From Nemertoderma westbladi (lineage: Eukaryota; Xenacoelomorpha; Nemertodermatida; Nemertodermatidae), in assembly GCA_032718475.1 (NCBI GenBank), contig JAUCBJ010000524.1, positions 1-47,467 of the forward strand: 47,467 nucleotides of DNA, written 5' to 3'. Within the stretch, counting starts at the first letter, position 1. Every line of letters starts with the position of its first letter. This document shows, piece by piece, positions 1 to 11,513 of the stretch. Both the position numbers and the translations under genes were made by a program. The notes beneath the pieces are model-generated. The model saw only the letters and a program-made list of their open reading frames with translations. It had not been told where the DNA came from and ran no database searches.

Positions 1-1603
1 AATATACCGTATATATATAGTTCATACATAAGTAATGACTTAAATGCGAATGAAATGGAAAAATGTAATCCATAAATTTATCCATTTGTACTATCCTAAC
101 ACCATTGAACCTCACATATTGGCCCTATTTAAAAAAATATCAATAGCGCCCAGGTGGTGTAAATGGTTAATGAGCTTCTATTGTATAGGTAAGTGGATTT
201 CTTAAAGAAAATGTAAACTTGTTTGCTCTAAAGAATGGGTTGGATACTAATATAGGGTTTGCTCTTGAGAGTTAGTGTAGCGCCCTCCACCTCCCATATA
301 CAGTAGGTAACAGCCAATTGCTTATTCATAAATGTTTTTAAACTAATTTAAAAAATATTCATAAAACCCTAAAAGATGATATAAATAAAGGGAACTTAAT
401 AAACACCGTACAGGCACATCTGACGATTTAATGAAAAGGCCTTCAGTTCATTAATAGTATAAACATTCAACAGTGAAGATACAGTATTAAATAGACAGGG
501 GGATATCCTGAAAATGAATCCTTTAATTCATCGAAGGGTCTTCAGAGCGTATTGAAACTTGTTTCTGATATTAGATATATATATATTATTATTATTATTA
601 TATTACTATCATTATATATATAATATATATCTATATTACTATTATATTATTACTGTACTATTAGATATATATTACTATTAGATATGTTATATATACAGTA
701 CTGTATATTTATACATTATGTAAAAACAATAACTCTTTTCAGATTCGGAATCTGCAGATGAAGGCAGTTAGAATGATATCTAGAATATGATGTCTGCAAT
801 TCCATTTCATACACGGCACATCTGTTGCATCTGCAAATACTGTGAATGCAGCGCTGAAAATGCTTATCATGTCTTGCACTGTGAAAATGCGCCTGGGCTC
901 TCATCTGTAGCAAGAAAATATTCCCCCCCCCCCCCGTTTTTCTGACTGTAAATATGTTATCAGATCTATATTTATGTATCCCCCTTTTAAATCTATAATA
1001 TTATATTTATAAATATTTTAAAAAATATTTTACCATATAATTAAATAAAACTATGCCAGATTGCCCCGCCTGGGGGTGTACGATTAAAAAAATGATATCT
1101 ACTGTATAATAATATTAAAAAAAAAACGAAATATATAGCCAACAGAAGAGTAGCTAAATAGTCCAGTCCTTTATTAGCGGCTTGTTGTACTGTAGCTAAA
1201 TAATTGAAAAATCCTGTCAGGACAGCAGTAAGTAAAGGTGACGAGTTATCTTCATACACAAACTTTGGTAGAATTTGAATGAAATTTAAAAAAAGTAGGG
1301 TGGGGGGTGTCCGACATTCTAAATATGTTTGTTGTTTACATTTAATCCATGCACCCTCACATGGAGAAACTTTTTTTCTGCTACTTGTTTTTCAAAAAAA
1401 GTTGCTCCGTGTAAGGTGGTCAGCAATTAAGTTACTACAGTAGACACACTCAAAAACATTTCGCAACGAAATTTTGTGTTATTTTTTTCCCTAGGGAAAA
1501 AGTACTTATTTTTCTCTCGATTTTGGGGTATATTTGAGCGCAAAAGTAACAATTTAAGATTAACTCGTATTACATATCATTAGCCTATCCTAGTATTTAC
1601 ATC
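1..1603. other. AT-rich stretch with no recognisable gene
   Basis: I see no coding region here. It contains simple TA-rich sequence around 575-720, a short poly-C run near 927-940, and only short open frames without recognisable motifs. Low-complexity A/T runs explain most of what stands out. Confidence 0.5.
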
Positions 1604-1607
1604 TTAA

Positions 1608-3104
1608 CCCTATTAGTACCGGGCTATAAAATGTTGTACAAATACCGGGGGGGGGGGTCATATTGACCCCCCCCTCTAAAATCTACAAATATTTACGAAA
1701 ACGTCTGATTTTTTGTTTGTACGTAGGTATCACTTGTCTGGATCCGACCGAAAAAAAAAATTTTCGAAAAAATGTACTGGGGTGGTTATATTGCAGCACC
1801 AAAATTACAAGTAGTGCACAATTTTCACCAAATTTGAAAGTTACATTTTCGGCTAATTATTTTTCAATACAGGTTTTCTGGGGTGCAAAATACATTGGAA
1901 AATATTAAAAAATGATATGATTACTATAAATGGCTGTTTAGTCCTCTCTGCGTAGGAAAAAAATGAAAAAAACAAGTAACCAGCACTTTTCAGTTAGAAC
2001 ACAAAATTTTTAATTCACTTATACGATGCTATAAATTCACATTTTCAGGTTTTCGAGGGCGCTGATTCTAATGGAATACATTTCTAATATGCCAGATCAT
2101 TGCTACTTGTATTTTTCGGCGTAATTTGGCAAATTTTGGTGCTAGCACCAAATTTCGTACCCATCACCAAAAAGTACAAGTTTGCGATGTCCAGTGCTGT
2201 TTTTATTGATTCCATCGGATTCAGGACCCTCATAAACCCGTATAACGCAAGAAACAAGGTGATACTATCTACTTATCAATTTGCATATTTTCCAAAATTT
2301 GGTGCTGGCACAACAATTTTCACCCACCGGCGAAAAATACAAGTTTGAGAACTCTTATGAAATTTTTACTGATTCCATTGAATTCAGAACCATCACAAAC
2401 CCGTATAACGCAAGAAACAAGGTGACACAATCAATTGATATATTTGATGGTTTTCAAAATTTGGTGCTAGCACCACATTTTGCACCCACATCCGAAAAAT
2501 ACAAGTTTGAGATGTCTAGTTCGATAATTATATTTTCCATTGAATTCAGAACAGCCATAAACCTCTAAAACGCAAGAAATAAATTGTCACAAGCAATTTT
2601 ATCTATTGAATGGATTTTCAAAATTTCGTGCTAGCACCAAAATTTGCACCCACCACCGAAAAATACAAGTTTGATACGCTTGGTGCAACTCGTATATATT
2701 TCATCGAAACCAGAACCCCAAAAAACCCCAATTGCGTAAAAAACAAGTTTCACACAATCAATTTACAAAATTGACATATTTCAAAATTTGGTGCCTGCAA
2801 ATTTCTAACACCAAAAAACCGGTGTAAATCAAAAATAGAGATGTTACAATTCATATTTAATGAAATGTAATTTTCAAAAAACGTCTCAAAAAAAGTGCCA
2901 AAAGTAGGGTTAAAAAATGGGGCTATAACTCGAAAAGTACCCAATATTTTTAAAAACTGTTTTCACTACTAGGAAGACAATAGATTTTTAGGAAAAGTCA
3001 TAAAATTTCAGATTCCCAACTGCGTTTGTTTCAGAATTATAATAAAAAAACCACGGGGGGGGGGTCATATTGACCCCCCCCCCCCCCCCCCGGGTTTAAT
3101 AGGG
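1608..3104. mobile_element. piggyBac-like non-autonomous element, TTAA target duplication
   Basis: The element starts CCCTATTA and ends TAATAGGG, and is flanked on both sides by TTAA (1604-1607 and 3105-3108). TTAA duplication with a CCCT-type terminus is the established signature of the piggyBac superfamily. Just inside each end lies a near-palindrome, a G-run then TCATATTGA then a C-run (about 1648-1673 and 3055-3090). No transposase is visible; the interior is tandem repeat. It would need an autonomous relative in trans. Confidence 0.75.
1807..2790. repeat. ~163-bp tandem repeat inside the piggyBac-like element
   Basis: The motif ACAAG recurs in the same context at 1807, 1972, 2176, 2339, 2501 and 2665, a period of about 163 bp with one longer step. 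Each unit carries 'TTGGTGCTAGCACCA'-like sequence followed by a conserved 'CGCAAGAAA' block. The short open frames in it (2100-2348, 2281-2568) only reflect the repeat and I do not call them genes. The same family recurs at 39.2-40.0 kb. Confidence 0.75.
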
Positions 3105-3108
3105 TTAA

Positions 3109-4800
3109 ACTAAAAAGGTCAAAAGAAATCAGGTATTTTAAATACACTAGCAACCAATCAAAATTTACTACAGTAGCTACCACTAAATTGAATGTCAGCC
3201 GACAAATTCAAAGAAAACAAATAAAAAAAAATGCAAATAAAATTGGTCAAAAATGGTCACACAAACGATAGGAGTGCCCATGGGTGTCTCAAAAGGCATA
3301 CAAATTTTTGAATGAACGTAAAATCTGCTGTGGACTCTCGATACGAATTGTTATACAGAGACACACATCAATCTAGGTCTATGATCTGTGAACGGCCTAT
3401 CAGATCTGTAATTGCCCATTATTTAGTAGGTAAGTAAGAAACAGCCCTGAATTTTTTACGTTTTGTTTTAAGAATGATATTGGTGTATTTAGAAGGAAAT
3501 TTAATCTATACAGTACGTACGTATTATTCACATAAAATCTTTATATTTGTAATAAGAAATGGGTGAATTTATTAGTATTAACTGTGGTTTGGTCATATTA
3601 GTAATATGGGAATAATTTGACTGCAGTATAATCCGGCCCACTCATTGGTTTAACTACTTTAGGTTGGCGATAAAGTTTTAATTTAATGACAGGCGCGAAC
3701 ACCCTTATGTATATCAGCAGACTGCCCCCCCCCCCCCCCCCCCCCCCCAGTCATGTCTTCTTCTCTCGTCTTGTTCACAATTAATTAATAATAATATTAT
3801 TGTTGGTAATCAATATTATTGGATTCACATCCAGTACTTACTTCTGCCCACTGACCTGACCTCCCCACCATTCCATAGTCAATCCTTAGCAAACAATACG
3901 ATGTAATTGCTTTGATAAAACCCATAAATAAAACTTAAAATGTAAAATCGGGATGCAAAAGATCACTTTCTGAGCTACGAAAGGAAATTTGGATACAACT
4001 TGTATGGATACAAGCGGTCCGTTTAACTTACAAAGTGAATAATACGAATGTGCGAAGTTAAGAACAGTCGGGGGGGAAGTGTCCGGGGGGAAGTGTCTGG
4101 GGGGGGAGTGTCCGGGGGGGAAGTGTCCTACTTGAACGGGGGGGAACTGTCCGGGGGGAGGGGGGGAAGTTTGGTCACCATAGTAATATTAATTGTACTA
4201 CTAAGTGGGTGCAGTCTCAGTACTCATTAAAAACAGGTACAGTAGATTTATCAATTAATACGATATCAGGGGAAGGGGGGGGGGGGGGGGGGGGGGGGGG
4301 GTCCTTTCGATATCCAAACGTTGTTAAATAAAATACCCGGCTGTAAGGTAATCATATTAATTACTTAAAATGTTGTGTGAATAGGGAACTTTTTTCAACC
4401 TATGATCCATATCTTGTTAATCTATATTAAATTTCTTTGTACTGAGATTTTCAGGGGCGCTGATTCAAATGATGCTATTCTCGAAAGACGTTGACGTAGA
4501 CTTCGAAAGACTTAAATATATATCCTCTATCTTTATATATATATAAATATTACTGCATGATAAAGGCCTGTTGGCTGAAATATAGCATTATATAATATAA
4601 CCGATGATATAGACCACATTTAACTAACTTTATTATATATATCTCTTATTATTACAGAAGATGTTTAACCGAAACGGTTAAAAGGATATTATATTATAAT
4701 AAATATCGATTCAATGGTGACCGTGAAAATTATTTCGTGTAATTTTATCTTCATATAAATGAAACTAAATAAATCAATTCATTTTCAGATTAAACTTTAA
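3109..4800. other. Non-coding stretch with homopolymer runs
   Basis: No gene recognised. It holds a long poly-C run (about 3724-3748), a G-rich minisatellite (separate entry) and a poly-G run (about 4271-4303). At 4440-4475 there is a short match (GGCGCTGATTC) to the satellite family seen at 2.0 kb and 39.4 kb. Confidence 0.5.
4068..4172. repeat. G-rich minisatellite, unit about GGGGGGAAGTGTCC
   Basis: Five to six imperfect copies of a ~14-bp G-rich unit. An open frame (4048-4230) runs through it but is only Gly/Ser-rich repeat translation. The G-runs could form G-quadruplexes; that is inference from composition. Confidence 0.7.
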
Positions 4801-4824
4801 CAACATACAATGAAAAAAAAAATG

Positions 4825-5590
4825 CGGCCGGAATTCCGGCCAAAGCCGGACTTTTTTTTATCGTAACCGGATTATTATATATCACCAAAACCGTTTGCAC
4901 CATAACCTACGCCGATTTGAAATTTGCTAATTTGATATAATTTATTGATTTGATGTTGTTAAATGTAAAATATGAAAATAAAATCTCAATCTTAATCTCA
5001 ATTTGTAACAATACCTAGACCTAACACCAAAATACCTAGACCTAACACCAAAATACCTACACCTAACACCAAAATACCTAGACCTAACACCAAAACACCT
5101 AGACCTAACACCAAAATACCTAGACCTAACACCAAAATACCTAGACCTAACACCAAAATACCTAGACCTAACACCAAAATACCTAGACCACTAATTAATT
5201 AAGTGTTAGTGAGGCTGAGCCCAACCAAATACAAATATTCTTGGCAAAAAAGTAGTCAGTCAGTTCAGCATGTCGATTGTAGAAATAGTCATAAAATTAT
5301 AGCTCTGCTTTAGACATGAACTCATAACATGAATAATGAATATGATACAATCTATCAAAAAAATTGTATTGTATTCCAGTGTATTTGCTTAAATGTTAAA
5401 ATTTGTGTGAATTTGAAAGAAAATTTATTGTGATGTTTTTTTGAAAATTTATATTAATTGTCAATTTTGTTAACAATTCGTTGAAATGGAAATCCGGCCA
5501 AAAATTTAAATCCGGCCGGAGCCGGAACCGGATTTTTTTCTCAAAATCCGGCCGGAATTCCGGCCCGGCCGGATATCCGGCACACCCCTA
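4825..5590. repeat. CCGG-rich repeat element, right end of a hAT-like element
   Basis: Both ends are rich in CCGG palindromes (GGCCGGAATTCCGGCC near 4826; a denser cluster at 5492-5582). The right boundary reads, on the minus strand, GGGGTGTGCCGGATATCC, like many hAT-type ends. No matching left terminus or target duplication was found, so the element is probably truncated or interrupted. Confidence 0.45.
5010..5192. repeat. 21-bp minisatellite, unit ATACCTAGACCTAACACCAAA
   Basis: About eight to nine head-to-tail copies with a strict 21-bp period and single-base variants. It ends at the start of an A/T-rich stretch, inside the CCGG-rich repeat. Confidence 0.9.
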
Positions 5591-6570
5591 CAATTTACCT
5601 TTAACTGAAAATAACGAAATAATTAAATCGCCACAAGTAATAACTGTATCACAATCTTCGTTTACAAAGTCCACCCCTCTGACCTTCTCTACAGTGTTTA
5701 TTATAGCCGTAGGTTTGTAATTAAACTCAGTAATAATGGATAATTGATTAAGCCAATTAGTCGCTTCGTTAATTAATCTTTTTTTTATTTCTTTCATTTT
5801 TATGTAAAGTTTCATTATTTATAGGAAAGTTATTTCCGTCTTTAGTATAAACTAATACAACTGAACCCTTTCCTACGGCTATATCGGAACTGTTGGGAGA
5901 GAAAGCGAATGTGGATAAACTGAAACTTCCTAACTCAGTAACTGGGAATCCGCCGTCAGGTACTAACCAACTGGATAACTTATCGTTACTAAACTGCTAA
6001 ACCCATAAACAATAATAATTCTATAATCAGGTAAAACTTCCAACCCACAACCCTTTGGGAATTCACCAACAACCGAATGATTCCCAGTTAATATATAGGT
6101 AAGAACTAATTTACCGCTCCCATCTAGAGTTGCTACTGTATTATTACAGTTTAATGCTACTAAAACTGCATAATCGTAAACTCCGGATTAGGAACTAAAC
6201 TACGGAGAAATTTACCCGGTTTCTCAAAAAACCATTTGTAAAAATTTCCAAGTAAACCGGAACAAGCCGACTCCTTATAAATCCACACACTGAGTTTATC
6301 AGCCGCTTTACTAACTAAATAGTTCGATGGAGCAATAAAAACTAATTCCTCTACAGCTACACGTTCACTAGATGTTGTTGGTAAAGTAATTAATTTATTT
6401 TTATAATAAACCCGTAAAATTCCCCGTAAGAGAAAACCGGATGGTTTTCTATTCCAGTTGTCCAAGATATCCGACTCTCTTCGTCTTTATTTAGTTTAAT
6501 ATTCTCTTCCATATTCATTATATGGAGGGAGTCCCACGCAATCGCTGCTATGGTAACTGGTTCCGTATCT
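5588..6570 (-). pseudogene. Frameshifted WD40-like beta-propeller remnant
   Basis: Three minus-strand frames carry consecutive segments of what looks like one protein. From 6465 down there is a segment with 'ELVFIAPSNYLVS...DKLSVWIY', then after a frame change 'VALNCNNTVATLDGSGKLVL' and 'LEVLPDYRIIIVYG', then after another change 'STFAFSPNSSDIAVG', and finally the 75-residue frame 5815-5588. The pattern of hydrophobic strand, 'SPNSSD', Gly turn and 'VWIY' is typical of WD40 repeats. At least three frameshifts make it non-functional as read, unless some are introns or assembly errors. I do not recognise the parent gene. Confidence 0.4.
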
Positions 6571-6822
6571 AGTACAGCTCGAACCCCCCCGTATTCCCCC
6601 GATTCTGTACCGAAGCTGTTAATGTGTAGAGTTACTGTATTGGACCCAATAAATACAGTAACTCAAAAACTCACCAGAAGAGGAAACATTCGCGCGGCGG
6701 CGCGGGTAGAACAGTAGAAAACAACTTAACCGGTCCGGTTGAACCGATTAGCATTCGATGGGGTGTTTCTCCGGTTTTACAATCCAGCACAAGCCTGGCC
6801 GATCCCCACAGTGGATATCCGA

Positions 6823-7191
6823 TTACAGGATTATTATAGGCCTAAGAACGCGACCCACCGCTCCGAGGTGTTTAATTCCTTGTAGGTGGAGGTTGTAGCC
6901 CTCGTTGGTAATTTTCCGCCTCCGTATAAAATACTGGAATCCAAATATGGGATCATAATAAGTAGTGGCGGTAAAGCAGTACAGCAATATAACTGTATAA
7001 TAATACTGTGACTGTAATCCAGTAATCAAGGCATTGGCAGAATACACAAAAACCACACCAGTAGGGCAGTAGGGTGCATACAACAGTACAGGTAGGTAGG
7101 CACATAAAACCCAACACCAACCGAAAATCTACGCATATACAGTATATATCAGTTTCTGATATATAACTAAACAATAAAACAATAGTTCACA
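6823..7191 (-). repeat. Candidate 3' LTR of the BEL/Pao-like element
   Basis: On the minus strand a purine-rich stretch (GACGTGGGGGTA) directly precedes TGTGAACT at 7191, the expected layout of a polypurine tract and LTR start. The pol-like coding remnant ends just upstream at about 7215. The LTR's other end is not defined and no second LTR was found, so this rests on position only. Confidence 0.35.
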
Positions 7192-7214
7192 TACCCCCAC
7201 GTCATAGCTAATGG

Positions 7215-7900
7215 GCTACGAAATAATCAGGTTTCTTAGAGATACGACCATGTGAGGTAATTAAAGGAGATTGGTTACTATCAATATAGGGGTAGATTCC
7301 CTTTTACCTCGAACCTTTCTATCGATGCAGTTTTCTTGAGCATTATCAACACATAGAGGCAACATTTGAGTTTTTTGTTGTTAATCAGTACCCCCACGGT
7401 TAGGAACCTCATAACAACTGTCGACTTCAAGTGGAATAAGTAGATGAACCGTCCGTGTCGTTTTCTTGCCATTCAAAAGTATCTCCAGTAGCCCGACATT
7501 CTGGACCAACAAAGGGTTTTATAAAAAGCGGGCCTACCGGGCTAAAGGCCATCGACCCCGAGGACAGTTGTCTTGATGAACCAACACAAGGTTACCAAGA
7601 TTTGGTAGACGAGAAGGTGATTTCCTAGTGCGCCAGTTACGGAGAGAAGCCAAATATTCTGTTGACCAAAGCTTCCAAAACCTGCGGCTGATTTGATCAC
7701 GGGAGTATAAACACTGCTGCAATTTATCTGAACCTATAGCAGCGGGATCAATGTCATTGTCATCTTTAGGAGGGATACCATATAAGAAATCACTTGGTGT
7801 GATTATATTAAAACCATTAGGATCTGAACTAACAGAAGTTAGAGGTCTCAAATTAGCAACCATTTCAACCTCAGCTATTGTTAAGCGCAAGCAGAGCCGT
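7215..7900 (-). pseudogene. BEL/Pao-type retrotransposon Pol C-terminus (integrase tail)
   Basis: The 118-residue frame 7890-7534 has the hallmarks of the region after the integrase core in BEL/Pao polyproteins: 'AEVEMVANLRPLTSVSSDP', then 'ITPSDFLYG', then 'RRFWKLWSTEYLASL', and finally 'GNLVLVHQDNCPRGRWPLAR'. This region normally includes the last part of the integrase and a DUF5641-like tail. After 7534 the frame is broken by stops, but a basic end 'SHGRISKKPDYF' is readable near 7225, resembling the extreme C-terminus of LTR-element Pol proteins. The catalytic core, RT and protease are absent. It is a dead fragment, in the same orientation as the zinc-knuckle fragment at 11.2 kb. Confidence 0.75.
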
Positions 7901-9925
7901 CAGCAATGCTTCTTACTGTTGAACGATACAGCAAAATAACAACTGATTCTTACTGTACGCGGTCTGCCTTGGCCCAACGCAATCTTAATTTGAACACAGG
8001 CAGAACCGTCTGCTAAATATGTTACTATTGTTGACTATTCGGCTCTGACAATCACTCGCTCCTTTCTCTGTTGATTGCTCAACAGAGAGCCAACTGTTCG
8101 AATCTATGAGCCACACACAGCGATAACCAAAACAATAAATCTGAAATGGCTCCCTAAGCTACTTAAAATGAGTGCGGGTGGTCTAGCACTCGGCGTTCAC
8201 TTATCACAGAAACACTGAAAGTTACTGGGCGGAATATGTCGAATGTGAGAATATTTTATATGTAATACGGGGTAGGCCTGTTGAATTTTACTACAGTAAT
8301 GTCGAAACTTGGCCTTCGCTGGCTTTAGGCATTAGGCCAGCAGATTTACTACTGTATACCAGCTACCGCTATCAGCCCGTTGCCTCACTATTTTCAATTG
8401 ACCGCCTAGTGTCGAATCTACGGTATTCTAAAACAATTACCTAAAACTACTCTCTGCTATGCCGCGTACGAATTCTTTATTTTATTCTAACATTGCTAAA
8501 TTAACTACAGTGTCATAAATACGAATTTGCGTACTAATTAATTACTAAGTATTCCAGAATACGTATTTCTATTTTCTAATCTATTACGTTACTGAGTTAT
8601 ACTAGCAACAGCCTAAATACTGTATTATTTTGACCTAATCAGCAATTAATAAGCATAAACTAAGAAATGGAAAACAATCAAGAAAACAGCGCCTATCTAA
8701 GCATTCACATTCAAGAATCAGGCACTCTTTAGCAACACAACATAAAATAGCGCAGCAATAAAGCTAGTAGTATGGCAGATAACACTAGCAGCGCCAGTCA
8801 GCTAGTGTCGACTAGAGCGCTAGAATACCAGTCTGCTAATATACTAGTGTAAGAAGCAAAGGCCACCCAAAGCCACACGTATGCCTCCTAACTAAGCCTC
8901 CTATTTCTACCGTAACGCTGCAAGGTAGAGACGAAATCTGGATCGTCAGCCCCCAAATACTGTAATGACGACCGGTCCCCGGTCCTTTGCTCATTAGCCT
9001 GACCGCAACTGTGGCCCCCCGCCAGCGTTGCCCCACATTGGATCCTCCACACCTCCCTTCGTCGCTTCCACGGTGCGCCCGCCGCGCCTACCGGTACCCT
9101 TAGCCCTCCAAAACAAATAGCTACCATATCGGCGCATGCGTTCACAAACAGTCTGACAGTCGAAAGGAAATCCCCGTAAGGATTATATTACATCTCAATT
9201 ACATAGCCTAGAAATCAAGAGTCAATGCAGAAATCATTATTCGAAATTGTAATCAAGAAGTAATCAGAGGAATCAGCATTAACGATTTACATAATTAGAA
9301 GAAAGAATCAACAAAGAATTCAAAACATTTATCAAAAACGTGCAGTACTGCTGTACCGACACAACACACTAACACGAATACTGAATACACTGACAGAATA
9401 CTGCAAAAGTATACGAAGGCAGATAAGATTAATTTCGCGATTATTAAAGCACATTAACCATAAATTCGATATAAAGCCAGTTTAGAGAGAAATATAAAAG
9501 GAAATTAGCACAAATATACAATTAGTTCTGTCAATATTGATAAACGGCAAAATTCGTATTAAGGTTTTATGAAAGTTTGCCACCATAAATGTTATTTTCT
9601 AAGATTTTATTATAAAATTACATACACAAAACTACATACTGTACAAAAGCGGATGAAATATATAAACTTGGATATTTTATTTTCCCTATCTAATCACGGC
9701 TGTACCTCATTATGATTTATCTAAAATACTTTATACTGTATAATGGGCTGCTTCAGTACACAGCACCATATATCGTAACACCGCTCCAAGGGAAACAAGT
9801 AATGTTTCCCTACAATTGTAGAAGAATATAGGGCGATGTGAATTAACAAAATAAAATTTACTTTCAAACAATTCAATAACTTGGTTCTAAAATAATTCTA
9901 ATATGTACAAATATTGCCACTAATA
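7901..9925. other. Mostly AT-rich, with a GC-rich patch at 8880-9165; no gene recognised
   Basis: Nothing recognisable. The patch at about 8880-9165 is clearly more GC-rich than its surroundings and has open frames on the minus strand (9145-8888 and 9036-8836), but neither shows a known motif. It may be more of the retroelement whose gag-like and integrase parts lie on either side. A short hairpin (CTCTGTTGATTGCTCAACAGAG) lies near 8076-8098. Confidence 0.4.
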
Positions 9926-9929
9926 TTGC

Positions 9930-10140
9930 ATAATGATTTTTACATACAAATTAAATTACAAAAATATTGCCTCGTTCATTGCATAATGAATACTACATAC
10001 AAATTAAATTACAAAAATATTGCTTCCGTTACTGCATAATGATTACTACATACAAATTAAATTAAAAAAATATTGCTTCCGTTACTGCATAGTGATTACT
10101 ACATACAAATTAAATTACAAAAATATTGCTTCTTTCATTT
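9930..10140. repeat. 53-bp tandem repeat
   Basis: About four copies of a 53-bp AT-rich unit. The block 'AAAAATATTGC' followed by 'GCATAATGA' and 'CATACAAATTAAATTA' recurs with a period of 53 bp (for example TATTGC at 9965 and 10018). Confidence 0.85.
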
Positions 10141-10400
10141 ATTTACAAATTGACAGTCTACCTAAGTAATACAAAAACGCCCTGGCTAGGGCAGGTGAAA
10201 GGGGTAAGCCAAACCTGCAGGTTTGTCTCCCCAATCACCTCTTTCGCCTCCTGCTTTCCGCTTATAAAATTCTAAAAAATGAATACGACTAGTGTATATG
10301 AGTCCAGTCGGATGTATTATTAAAACCTACAATATACATCAGAGCGACGATGATGTATATGTCTAGAGTTTGTCGCTCCGTGATGTTATAGTATCATCGA

Positions 10401-11271
10401 CTAGGTCCTGGGTCTCTCGGGCTCGCTCCTCTTTTCCGTCCCCTTCCCATAGATACACCAGTCTACCCCCTGTAGACTCCGTTGACGGCATCCGTGAGGC
10501 GTCACTTCCCGGGACCGGCAACGAAAACGTTCCCTGAGCACCAACTGGCTCCCGACTGGTGCTCCTGCCTCGGCCTCATCCCATTTGCCGCGTCGCTGCG
10601 GGCGCCTCCACCAACTCTTCCTTCTGCAACTGCACGCGCCCTTTTCGGACGCCCCCTGCGCCTTTCGTTGCAGTCGCTGGGCGTCTATAACCTCGTGATA
10701 TTGCACATCCTTAGCTTGACGCTTACAAAGAACTACTCCATCTGTTCCTTGCCGCGAGCTATGAGCTCCGGCTGTTGTCGCTGTGGGCGCGGCGGTCCTT
10801 TGCTCCTCCACCCGTTCAGCAGTCAATGACCCCAACTGAACGTGAGTTAGCAAGAACTCATTTCTGTATTGGATGGCCGCCATCCTCCAATTGCCTCGTA
10901 ACTAACATATCCCGGAAGAAGTTAGCGCTGTGGTTCTGGAAGGAATCAACACGCAGCTGGCACTTCGAACTATGGTGTCCTTTCACCCCGCAATATCTAC
11001 ACTGAGAAATGAAGATGGTACAGGTATGAAACGAATGGTCGGTTTTGTTGCACCAACGCAAAACCTTGTGCGCTGCTTCTACTACAGCGTCACACGTCTT
11101 CTGACTATGTCTCGTGCTGCCGCACAACTTACATCTACGCGCTTGCGGAAACCAAGCCCTCTCATATATGAGGTCTCCAATCGGTTTTGCGCTTCCTTCC
11201 TTCGCAAAATCTAGAATGATGTCATCCTCTCCAGTCAAGGGTTGCCGATAGTTGGACAAATAGTTGGACAA
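10401..11271 (-). pseudogene. Zinc-knuckle gag/ORF1-like retroelement fragment
   Basis: The 137-residue frame 11271-10858 contains two exact CX2CX4HX4C knuckles, CKLCGSTRHSQKTC and CRYCGVKGHHSSKC, with a third degenerate one between them (CNKTDHSFHTC, first Cys missing). Such knuckles mark nucleocapsid-type RNA-binding domains of retrotransposon gag or LINE ORF1 proteins. Coding-looking sequence extends upstream, out of frame, to at least 11512 and downstream in a basic frame to 10401. The listed start is not an ATG but the first codon after a stop. Broken frames make it a remnant. With the integrase tail at 7.9-7.5 kb in the same orientation it could be one internally deleted element; a LINE ORF1 is equally possible. 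Confidence 0.6.
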
Positions 11272-11306
11272 AGCTTATCTGCTCTCCAGGCAGATAAAGT
11301 TACAAA

Positions 11307-11512
11307 ATCTTGAGAGAATTGGCTGAATAAATTGAAAGTGACTAAATTTGATTGATTAGTTTGTACTATATTACCAAATGAGCCAGTGGGCATTACTCGG
11401 GATTCAATAATGGGTAAGTCTAATTCATTTCAATCTTGAGAGAATTGGCTGAATAAATTGAAAGTGACTAAATTTGATTGATTAGTTTGTACTATATTAC
11501 CAAATGAGCTAG
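11307..11512. repeat. 126-bp tandem duplication at the transposon's left flank
   Basis: An ~85-bp block beginning ATCTTGAGAGAATTGG occurs at 11307 and again at 11433, separated by ~40 bp. The first copy continues GAGCCAGTGGGCATT. The second reads GAGCTAGT and then runs straight into the kinase transposon's inverted repeat. The first copy may therefore show the unoccupied target sequence. Confidence 0.85.
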
Positions 11513-11513
11513 T

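Noticed and set aside
140-260. tRNA-derived SINE head (GCCCAGGTGGTGTAAATGG ... GGGTTGGATACT)
   Set aside because: A-box-like and B-box-like words are present at roughly the right order, but the spacing is too long and no second copy or tail was found.
716-1259. Minus-strand open frames of 65 and 72 residues
   Set aside because: No recognisable motif, and they lie in low-complexity AT-rich DNA.
1807-2790. CRISPR-like regular repeats
   Set aside because: Units are ~163 bp and similar throughout, without short identical repeats and unique spacers; this is a satellite in a eukaryotic transposon.
10482-11214. Plus-strand frames opposite the zinc-knuckle fragment
   Set aside because: Shadows of the minus-strand coding sequence, which has the knuckles.
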